From Oscillospiraceae bacterium (GTDB lineage Bacteria; Bacillota; Clostridia; UMGS1840; HGM11507), in assembly GCA_015068525.1 (NCBI GenBank), contig SVKJ01000033.1:1-11915 (forward strand): DNA of 11,915 nt, read 5' to 3'. Shown in pieces: positions 1-7,242 of this stretch; the first letter of the stretch is position 1; each line of letters opens with the position of its first letter. The translations under genes and the position numbers were made by a program. The notes beneath the pieces were generated by a model. The model did no database searches and was not told the origin of the DNA. It worked only from the letters and a program-made list of their open reading frames with translations.

Positions 1-1729
1 CAACTTTACCTTCTTCGTTTAACTGATATCTTATAACCTGATTTCTTAAAGATTGTTTTGTATCATCAGCAAGATAGCTAAAAATTAAAGCATATTCGGA
101 ATGGAGTTTTGCATTAGTTCCGCCTAAGTTAATTTTATCTGCTAATTTAAAAGACTCTATATCGCCGTTATCTGTAAGAAGTTTTATATATCCGTCTTTA
201 TATTCGCTTTCAGGCTGTTTTATGGAAATTAAATATCCTGTTTTCATATCAGAAGAAAGTGATTCTATAATGAATGCAACTCTCCCAAACGGGTCAAGAT
301 ATATATCCGCCATACCGCCTATAAAGTTACTGCCGACAACATACTCTTTTGAAATTTCATAAAGTTTGCCGTTAAGTTCAAGTTCGCCGTTTCCTAATGC
401 GGAAACAGTTCCCGAAACAACATCGGTCGATACAATGATATCAATCACTTTATCTGTTTCTAATACAAATAAAATATTATTTTGCTTTATATCTTCGGCT
501 GACATACTGTAACCTTCGGTATCTTTGATGTTAACTATTATATCTTCATGGGTTAAGTCGATAGAATGGCCGTTAAGTTTTCCCGAAATGTATTTATCGC
601 TTACATTTTCAACAATAAAAGTTTCAAATTCAAAAACTTTAAGTAAATCATAAGAATTATCGCCGTTATTATCTATAAGTTCAACTTTACCGTTTTTTAT
701 GTTCGGAAGATTTTTAATATCGTAACTTAAGATAAAGTCATAATTTACCAGATATTTAATTTCTGAACCGAATTTATAATCAATGTCCTTACCGTTTTCG
801 CCCTCAACTGAAATAACATTGTTTGCCGCTGATACAATATCATTTGCGTCTATTGTAACAACCTTGTTTTTATCATCTGCTGCTATACTTAAAATCTCAG
901 GAACATTCATTGTTTCAGGGTCGTATTTATAGAAAACAGTAACTTTCTTTCCTATATAATCTTTTAAGTCATAATCTAAATTACAGATATATTTTATTTT
1001 ATCAATTGTTATTTCATTTTTTGAAAGTGATGTGTTGCCTGCAATCTGCGCTGCATAGGAACCGTCCATTATACCTTCATAAACATTCATTGAAAGATAC
1101 TCAGTAAGAAGATTTCTTCCTTTATAAACTTCATATATAATCTGGTCCCCATCTAAACCTGCTTTCATAGAAAGGTCGGTCTTTAGTGCATTGTATATAA
1201 GTCTTGAAAGGCCTTTTAAGGTTGCTTCTTCTGTTACTTCAACGCCTTTTAAAAGTCCGATTTCATTTGCTATCTGCAAATATCCTGTCGGATATCCTCC
1301 GTAAACTCTCGCTTTATATCCATAGCCTAACAGTTCAACTAAGATTTTTACTGCCTGATAGGTTTCAATCGGTGCTTCAGGAAGAAAAGTATTGTCCCCG
1401 TATCCTGATACAAGTCCTAATTTTGCACAGTAGATAATATAGTCTTTTCCCCAGTATGTATTATCAATATCTGTAAACAGGTCATTTTCAAGATTTGTTA
1501 TAGTGTTATACGCACCTGTCATTCTTGAAATAACTGTACAAAACTGTGCTCTTGTCATAACAGAGTCTTCGTGAAATTCACCGTTTTCATCGCCTTCTAT
1601 AATTTTCAAATCTGCAAGTTGGCTGATATAGGAATTAACGGTGATATCTTCTTCGGCAAAAGCCGTATAAAGAGGAAATGCACTAAAAAGCATAGTAAGG
1701 GATAATAGCATACATATTAACTTTTTCAT
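1..1729 (-). CDS. Secreted protein with N-terminal SLH repeats, C-terminus cut by window edge
   Basis: The frame is open from an ATG at 1729 to the left edge, giving 576 codons with no stop, so this is the N-terminal part of a longer protein. Residues 1-25 form a signal peptide (MKKLI start, hydrophobic core, likely cleavage after AFA before EED). Three SLH-like repeats follow at about 29-72, 86-137 and 146-183; the second has the typical GLVSGYGDNTF core and the third ends in RLIYNAL. Only repeat 1 keeps a TRAE-like binding motif (TRAQ, 59-62); repeats 2 and 3 have ETYQ and TLKG there. Residues 190-576 are beta-rich, with short repeated strands, and I recognise no enzyme in them. Start choice is firm: AAAGGAGG lies 9 bases upstream, inside the end of the preceding SLH gene, whose TAG ends one base before this ATG. 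Probable role: cell-wall-attached surface protein of the same operon; the function of its main body is unknown. Confidence 0.88.
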   Translation of the reverse strand, partial: MKKLICMLLSLTMLFSAFPLYTAFAEEDITVNSYISQLADLKIIEGDENGEFHEDSVMTRAQFCTVISRMTGAYNTITNLENDLFTDIDNTYWGKDYIIYCAKLGLVSGYGDNTFLPEAPIETYQAVKILVELLGYGYKARVYGGYPTGYLQIANEIGLLKGVEVTEEATLKGLSRLIYNALKTDLSMKAGLDGDQIIYEVYKGRNLLTEYLSMNVYEGIMDGSYAAQIAGNTSLSKNEITIDKIKYICNLDYDLKDYIGKKVTVFYKYDPETMNVPEILSIAADDKNKVVTIDANDIVSAANNVISVEGENGKDIDYKFGSEIKYLVNYDFILSYDIKNLPNIKNGKVELIDNNGDNSYDLLKVFEFETFIVENVSDKYISGKLNGHSIDLTHEDIIVNIKDTEGYSMSAEDIKQNNILFVLETDKVIDIIVSTDVVSGTVSALGNGELELNGKLYEISKEYVVGSNFIGGMADIYLDPFGRVAFIIESLSSDMKTGYLISIKQPESEYKDGYIKLLTDNGDIESFKLADKINLGGTNAKLHSEYALIFSYLADDTKQSLRNQVIRYQLNEEGKV

Positions 1730-1746
1730 ACTAATTTTCCTCCTTT
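1730..1746 (-). promoter_or_regulatory. Coupled ribosome binding site inside the upstream gene
   Basis: A full AAAGGAGG Shine-Dalgarno sequence (1739-1746) lies within the last codons of the upstream SLH gene, where it encodes Lys-Glu-Glu just before Asn and the stop. The stop TAG (1733-1731) is followed by a single T and then the next ATG (1729-1727). This layout is typical of translational coupling, and it settles the start of the downstream gene, which is in a different frame. Confidence 0.8.
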
Positions 1747-3443
1747 AATATATTGTATATAAGTTGTGCCGCTTCTGCCCTTGTTGTATTATTCTTAGGA
1801 TTAAATTTGTTATTATCACCCTGAACAAGACCTGCGTTTAAAAGCATCTTAACAGAATTTTCGGCATAGCCTGATACTAAATCCATATCATCAAAAGTTT
1901 TTGAAAGGTCGGTTATTCTGTCTATCTGCCTTATTGAAACTAAAAGCCTATGAACCATAACTGCCATATCTTCTCTTGTGATATTTGCGCCCATTCCAAA
2001 ACTTCCGTCTTCATAACCTACTGTAAGCCCTGCCTTTGTACCTGATGCAACATACGAATATGCCCAACTCTCAGTCGGTATATCAGTATAAGAACATGTC
2101 GCACTTTCGTCATAAAGTCCGAATGCAAGAACTAAGATTTTAATAAATTCTTCTCTTTTAATATTATCTCCCGGGAAGAACTGACGGTTTCCTTTACCGC
2201 TTAAGATTTTCTTATATGCAAGGTCTTCTATAGCCTCTCTTGCCCATTCGTGAGTTGCAAGGTCTGTAAAGTCTGTTCTTAAATCAACAGTTTCCTGATT
2301 ATTTTCAGGGTTTGCGAGTGAAGAATCAACTGTAGTAGTTGAAGATGCTCCGCCTCCGCCAACAACTCCGCCCTGATTTGAAGGAGGAGGTGGTAAAATC
2401 GGAACAATTACACTTCCTGTTTTATAGAAATCATATTGTGTTTTTAATTTATCAACTGTTGTTATAGAAGAATCTTCAATAAGTTTTCCTAAAATATCAC
2501 TCTTATCAGTAATTGAAAGATTTGTATATCCTAAAAATCCTAAATAATCAAGGTTGTCAGTAAACACTTTGTCAAGCGGAGTCTTATCGTAGTTATCAAG
2601 TGCCGTAAGAATAACCGCTTCGTTGAATTTCCCTCTGAAACTGTCAAAAGAAGGATAAGTTCCGTTCTTTAGAGAAGATATAACTTTCTTCTTTATATCC
2701 GTATTCATTGCCTGATATGTAGGATATATACCTAAGTACTGCTGGGATGCAATTTTAAAATATCTACCTTCATAATATTCAAGCATTGAAATTATTTTTT
2801 CTAAATCAGTTTGTTGGTTTAAGTAGTTGAATATTACTGTACGGTCAAAAAGTTCAGAATAATTTCCTGCATTGATATTATTTTTATTTGCTTTTAAAAC
2901 TGCCGCAACAACTGTCGGGTCGGTAAGTTCATTAAGATATGTTGTATTAAGATTTAGTTTATAAGCATTTGAGTTGATTTTTCCAATCATTTCGTTTAAA
3001 TCAGCGGTATTAACAACATCTGTTAAAAGTTCGTTAAGACTTCCCGCACCTTCTTTTGAAAGAAGAATAACATCTTTTTTTAAAGAAGATATGTTAAAAT
3101 CCCCTGATGTAAATCTTATAGTATATTCATCATAATTTTTAACTTTAAAATCAAAATTTACTGTGCCGTCATCCTTAATAATTGCTTCATCTATATAATA
3201 GATGTCAGAGTCAGAAAGGACAGACGAAAATCCTTTTGATTTTTTTACCATTTCAATTACTACTGAATTTCCGATTTTTGAATCATCAAATTTATACCAT
3301 GCGCTTACATTATAATAAAGGTTGTTTTGCGAGTCGTAAGCGGGGCTTACGGCTAAAGACAATTCCTCAGCCGCAAGCGTATTTAATGAAACAAAAGACA
3401 GAATAAAGGTAAATGAAAGTAACAAACATATTATTTTTTTCAT
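1731..3443 (-). CDS. Secreted protein with three C-terminal SLH domains, possible cell-wall anchor
   Basis: The 570-residue product has a signal peptide at 1-25 (cleavage near NTLAA/EE). A beta-sandwich-like domain spans about 26-125 and resembles Ig-like domains common in Clostridia surface proteins (YYIDEA, then DGTVNFDF). Residues 135-342 look largely alpha-helical, with loosely repeated helices and conserved hydrophobic spacing; I do not recognise a named family. A flexible hinge at 346-385 holds four prolines (351-354) and a Gly-rich run. Three SLH domains close the protein at about 392-443, 452-505 and 516-567. All keep a TRAE-type motif for binding pyruvylated secondary cell wall polymer: KREE (429-432), TRED (489-492) and TRAE (554-557). 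The start ATG has AAGGA nine bases upstream, directly after the lyase stop. SLH-mediated wall attachment is well supported; what the N-terminal half presents or binds is unknown. Its place after the lyase suggests it serves the same surface system. Confidence 0.9.
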   Translation of the reverse strand: MKKIICLLLSFTFILSFVSLNTLAAEELSLAVSPAYDSQNNLYYNVSAWYKFDDSKIGNSVVIEMVKKSKGFSSVLSDSDIYYIDEAIIKDDGTVNFDFKVKNYDEYTIRFTSGDFNISSLKKDVILLSKEGAGSLNELLTDVVNTADLNEMIGKINSNAYKLNLNTTYLNELTDPTVVAAVLKANKNNINAGNYSELFDRTVIFNYLNQQTDLEKIISMLEYYEGRYFKIASQQYLGIYPTYQAMNTDIKKKVISSLKNGTYPSFDSFRGKFNEAVILTALDNYDKTPLDKVFTDNLDYLGFLGYTNLSITDKSDILGKLIEDSSITTVDKLKTQYDFYKTGSVIVPILPPPPSNQGGVVGGGGASSTTTVDSSLANPENNQETVDLRTDFTDLATHEWAREAIEDLAYKKILSGKGNRQFFPGDNIKREEFIKILVLAFGLYDESATCSYTDIPTESWAYSYVASGTKAGLTVGYEDGSFGMGANITREDMAVMVHRLLVSIRQIDRITDLSKTFDDMDLVSGYAENSVKMLLNAGLVQGDNNKFNPKNNTTRAEAAQLIYNILKEEN

Positions 3444-3462
3444 TGTTTTCTATCCTTTCTTA
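3444..3462 (-). promoter_or_regulatory. Stop/ribosome-binding-site junction between lyase and SLH gene
   Basis: The lyase stop TAA (3462-3460) begins the string TAAGAAAGGA, whose AGGA acts as Shine-Dalgarno nine bases ahead of the ATG at 3443. The 16-base gap leaves no room for a promoter or terminator, so the two genes are almost certainly co-transcribed. Confidence 0.75.
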
Positions 3463-6400
3463 CTTGTAAAATTCTAATTCTTTGATTGAGTTCCAAGCAT
3501 TTGTATTGTTTTCAAATCCAACAATTCTTACATATTTCGCTCTAACGTCAGGCGGCAATTCATAGTATTCAAATCCTGCTGTTATACCATCGGATACGCC
3601 TTCATATACTTTTGTATAGTTTTCTCCGTCTTCTGAAATATGAATTTCAAAGTTTGCAATTCTTGTATCGCCAACATGCCAGTAAATTCCGACTTTGGAT
3701 ACTGTTGAAACATCTTCAAACACACCTTCAATCCATACGCCTTTTCCGCTTTCCGCCCAGTATGTACCGTTATTTGCGTCAACAGCATCAAAAGGAGAAA
3801 CAGATACATTAGTTCCGCTGTGATTTGCATCATAAAGTTTAATTCTTGCTGGATCAGACGAATTTTTAATTCTTAATCTTTCGTCTTCGTCTTTTCTTCC
3901 TAAAATCTGAATAATAAGTTTCTTAGACATATCATACCATGTCGCTTTCATACTGATTTTATCAGCAAATTGGGTTATGGGAACATATAAAAGTCCGTTT
4001 TCCATAAATGGTGCAAGTTTCATTTCATGCACCTTAGTTCCCAAATAAACTTTATTGTCATAAGGTTTTACAGTAACATCTATTTTGTTTATTGTAAGTG
4101 TTATTGAATTGTCATCATTTACCTTATATTCATAATCCGCTTTATCTAAAAGTTCTTTGTAAGGAAGGTATAATGTTCCGTCTTTTTCAATAGGTTCATT
4201 CTCAAATTCTTCATAATACTTATCAATTTTTATATCTATTACTGAACCATTTTTTTCTTCGATTAAGTTTGCATAATACAAATCTTTTTCAGGTATATTT
4301 GATTTATATTTCCACTTAATTGTGTAATTTCCTGCATCTGCTTTAAAGTATGCAGTATCGTGAGTTTTATCAACATCGTATGTTGCAACAACTTTATCGT
4401 CTTTTATAAGTTGCCATGTTCCTGATTTTAAGCCCGTTATAATAAAGGATAAATTCTTTTCTTCTCCCGGAACTGAAAGTTCTATTTTTTTATTTAAAGA
4501 CTCTCCTGTTCTTGCAAAAAGTGCAACCTTGTCTTTTATTTTAACGCCGATATAGTCATCATCGTTCTTTATAAGTTCTGATTTTAACGGAACAATTTCG
4601 TCTTTGTTATCGCTTATCTGAAGAACATTTAAGAAATAGTCCTGTTGTTTCTTTGTTTTAGGAACAAGTTCAACTCTCCATTTACCATGCTCATAAGTAG
4701 CATATCTGTTAACAGCAGTATAGTTATGCCCGTCAACTTCAAACTCGTGGCCTTCTCCGCCTATCTTTCTGTATTCAATATCTGAAACATCAGGAAGAAG
4801 TGTTTCATTTATAAGCCTTCCCTGTGCTTTATTTGTTGTTCTTTTAACAGTTATAGTATTTTCGGTAAGCTGAGGTTCTTCTTCCGTATGTAAAAGCCAT
4901 GCTTTTTCCCTTTGCTTATCGGCTGATTTTACATTATCAAAAACTATCATAGCACCGGGATATTCTTTATCTTTAAAGTTTATAAACATCATCTGCCTTG
5001 AATACTTTTCAACCGAAGATTTTGGATAAGCATCAGTTATATCTGCTTTAACAAAACTGTATTCAGGATCTCTCGGGTCAGGACCTATATCATAAGATAA
5101 AGGTTTACCCTGGATAACTCCTTCTTGATATATATCGTCATAATTTGTAATAGCGCCATTTATACGGGACTGAACATCACCTGTGCCATTAAGACGCAAA
5201 CCTGCGATATTGGCAACCTGACCACCGTCATACTTGGTTGTTGACATATATCCGCCAAACTCGTTCTCATTTGCACCTCTTACAAGCATTACATTATGTG
5301 CAATAGAAAGTTTATGATAATTCTGGTCGTGTTCTGAACCATACGCTAAGCTTGTTTCAATTTTTCCGTCGGGTCTTTCCCATGATGCGGACTGATAAAG
5401 ACCTGTGTCAAGTGCAAGACCGCCTTTATAGTGAATTTCAAACGCTCCTGAGTCCGCGTGCTGATGACCGCCGAAGAAATATTTATTAAAGTTCATTCGA
5501 ACAAGTACTCCGTCTCCCTCTTTGGAGTCGTCCCAGCTTGTTCTTGCAAGTATGGTTGATGATGTCACACCGTAATGCCCTGCAAGAGGTAAATCTTCAA
5601 TACTTTTTTGTTCTATTTTTTCAACATTTGTAAGAAGGAAATATACAGGGCCTAAACCACCATTACTCTGACCTGTAATTGTTCCTGATGGGTTTAATTT
5701 ATAGAACATATATTTAAAATAAGGATTTTTATAATATGAATAAAGAAGATAGAAGTTTGTTGAAAATGAACCCTGAACTCCGCTTCCTGCAAGCCATATA
5801 TCACCATACGGCATTGGCTCACCGCTTGATTTTAAGCTCATTATGTATGAATAGCCTACATTTTCTATTTCCTTATTATATATATTGTCAAATCCCATTC
5901 GTCTGAATATCCACATGTTTTCCATTAAACATTCAAGTCGGCTCATTCCGTAGTTTGAACCTTCAGTAAAATAACCGCCTGAATATAAAAGGTTCTGACA
6001 TGGGATAACTTCATCAAAAAATCTTCCGCCAACTAAATTCCATATATCAGGACGTTCGTCATAGCAGGCAATCGCCATACCGATTAAGTCAGTCATTAAC
6101 TGTCCTTCAATTGCGTGAGAATTCATATTAGCCTGAGAAATAGGAGGCCAGCCGATTTCAAGCTGCATTCCGTATGCTACCCATGTATTTATAAAAAGTT
6201 CTCTATCCTCATCACTCATAATGTCATAACACCAGTCATAAACAAGTGAGCCTATATAAATTGTATAACCAAGTTCTCTTGTCTGATGTGCTGCACTTTT
6301 TGTACAAACAAGTGAGGATATGTAATTTTTATAAAGTTCTATCGCTTTTTTTCCGTTTTCTAAATTGTTTTCATTATCAATAAGATATAAAAATGCATTT

Positions 6401-7215
6401 CCTTCTATAATACCTAAACATTTAGTATTGGTATTTGTAGGTGATGCAGGGTCTAAAGGAAGAATACAGTTGTTATCATCTGCTACATTCTTTAAAACCT
6501 GTTCATACATCGGTTTGTTTTCTTCACTCTCTAAATTCGCCTTTATAAGAGGAATATCTTTTTCTCTTACTAAAAGTCTTGGATGCCCTTCGGGAGGAAC
6601 AATCGGAGGAATGTTATAATACTGCCCGTCTATAAAATTCCTAGGCTTTTCCATTCCTGATGCTCCGTTAGGAACAAATGCAACATTATTTGTAATAAGA
6701 ATATTATCTATTCTCGTTCTTAACTCTCTTGGTCTTAAACCTATAGTATAAGTGCCTTTTTTAAAAAACTCATTTGATAAAATCTGCCAGTGCCAGTCAC
6801 CGTCTTCATAAACCGAAAGTTCCTTTGAACCCCAGTTTTTATCTCCGTATTTAAAGTGAATTGAGTTTTCTGATACATTTGCAACCGTTGATCTTAACCA
6901 TATTGTATAAACTCCGTCTTCAGGAAATGATATGTCAAATCTAAGTTCGGGTTTTTCACTTGCTTCAGGTGTTGAAAGCTGTGCCGAAGCAAGAGGATTA
7001 GCCTGAAGGCAGGTACCACCTGTTGCGGTATCGTATTCCACTTTTACATATCTTCCTTCATACTGTGTGTATTCTCCGTCAGCCTCAAAAATGACTTCAC
7101 TGCCTGTAAACTTAATTACTTTATCATCATTTTTAGGTGCCGCAATAACAGAAAAAGAACTAAAAAGCATACATAGTGCAAGAGTTAAAGAAAGATATTT
7201 TTTAAGTTTTTTCAT
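3460..7215 (-). CDS. Secreted heparinase II-like (PL21-type) polysaccharide lyase, multidomain
   Basis: This is a 1251-residue secreted lyase predicted to cleave a uronate-containing polysaccharide by beta-elimination. Signal peptide 1-26. Residues 30-178 form a CBM35-like beta-sandwich (WHWQ; RELRTRIDNILITNN). Residues 211-970 match Pedobacter heparinus heparinase II from HPRLL to the final beta-strands, including VYDWCYD, HQHxDxGAF, SIAHN and AMIVFD. By my recollection of that enzyme, R148, H202, E205, Y257, R261, H406 and Y436 correspond to R313, H367, E370, Y422, R426, H584 and Y625, and the zinc ligands H408, D425 and H451 to H586, D603 and H640. Residues 985-1107 resemble the copper amine oxidase N-terminal domain; 1112-1251 is F5/8 type C (discoidin, CBM32-like). 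The heparinase II family is about 770 residues, so about 480 are added modules. I chose the ATG at 7215 (GGAG six bases upstream) over an in-frame GTG at 7236, which lies upstream of the Shine-Dalgarno. The substrate is inferred: heparin/heparan sulfate first, alginate or another uronate polymer possible. Confidence 0.9.
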   Translation of the reverse strand: MKKLKKYLSLTLALCMLFSSFSVIAAPKNDDKVIKFTGSEVIFEADGEYTQYEGRYVKVEYDTATGGTCLQANPLASAQLSTPEASEKPELRFDISFPEDGVYTIWLRSTVANVSENSIHFKYGDKNWGSKELSVYEDGDWHWQILSNEFFKKGTYTIGLRPRELRTRIDNILITNNVAFVPNGASGMEKPRNFIDGQYYNIPPIVPPEGHPRLLVREKDIPLIKANLESEENKPMYEQVLKNVADDNNCILPLDPASPTNTNTKCLGIIEGNAFLYLIDNENNLENGKKAIELYKNYISSLVCTKSAAHQTRELGYTIYIGSLVYDWCYDIMSDEDRELFINTWVAYGMQLEIGWPPISQANMNSHAIEGQLMTDLIGMAIACYDERPDIWNLVGGRFFDEVIPCQNLLYSGGYFTEGSNYGMSRLECLMENMWIFRRMGFDNIYNKEIENVGYSYIMSLKSSGEPMPYGDIWLAGSGVQGSFSTNFYLLYSYYKNPYFKYMFYKLNPSGTITGQSNGGLGPVYFLLTNVEKIEQKSIEDLPLAGHYGVTSSTILARTSWDDSKEGDGVLVRMNFNKYFFGGHQHADSGAFEIHYKGGLALDTGLYQSASWERPDGKIETSLAYGSEHDQNYHKLSIAHNVMLVRGANENEFGGYMSTTKYDGGQVANIAGLRLNGTGDVQSRINGAITNYDDIYQEGVIQGKPLSYDIGPDPRDPEYSFVKADITDAYPKSSVEKYSRQMMFINFKDKEYPGAMIVFDNVKSADKQREKAWLLHTEEEPQLTENTITVKRTTNKAQGRLINETLLPDVSDIEYRKIGGEGHEFEVDGHNYTAVNRYATYEHGKWRVELVPKTKKQQDYFLNVLQISDNKDEIVPLKSELIKNDDDYIGVKIKDKVALFARTGESLNKKIELSVPGEEKNLSFIITGLKSGTWQLIKDDKVVATYDVDKTHDTAYFKADAGNYTIKWKYKSNIPEKDLYYANLIEEKNGSVIDIKIDKYYEEFENEPIEKDGTLYLPYKELLDKADYEYKVNDDNSITLTINKIDVTVKPYDNKVYLGTKVHEMKLAPFMENGLLYVPITQFADKISMKATWYDMSKKLIIQILGRKDEDERLRIKNSSDPARIKLYDANHSGTNVSVSPFDAVDANNGTYWAESGKGVWIEGVFEDVSTVSKVGIYWHVGDTRIANFEIHISEDGENYTKVYEGVSDGITAGFEYYELPPDVRAKYVRIVGFENNTNAWNSIKELEFYK

Positions 7216-7242
7216 ATTTTTCTCCTTTCTTAACACACATTA
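7216..7242 (-). promoter_or_regulatory. Ribosome binding site deciding the lyase start
   Basis: After the stop TAA of the upstream gene (7242-7240) come seven bases, then TAAGAAAGGAG with GGAG at 7225-7222, six bases ahead of the ATG at 7215. The in-frame GTG at 7236 sits upstream of this site and would translate through it, so the ATG is the true start. The same TAAGAAAGGA string is found at two other junctions. Confidence 0.8.

Noticed and set aside
3895..4263. Amine oxidase activity for the copper-amine-oxidase-N-like region
   Set aside because: Only the small N-terminal type domain is present, with no catalytic quinone-forming domain; in Clostridia surface proteins it is an accessory module.
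1204..6619. Short plus-strand frames at 1204-1437, 3182-3406, 3612-3812 and 6365-6619, and a minus-strand one at 3582-3833
   Set aside because: All overlap well-supported genes in another frame or strand; their products look like shadow translations and they lack start signals.
7150..7215. Lipoprotein signal in the lyase (Cys in the hydrophobic segment)
   Set aside because: The Cys is inside the hydrophobic core, without a proper lipobox (Leu precedes it), and an ordinary cleavage site follows near VIAA.
7213..7236. GTG start at 7236 for the lyase
   Set aside because: It lies upstream of the Shine-Dalgarno sequence and would put seven charged residues before a normal signal peptide; the ATG at 7215 fits better.
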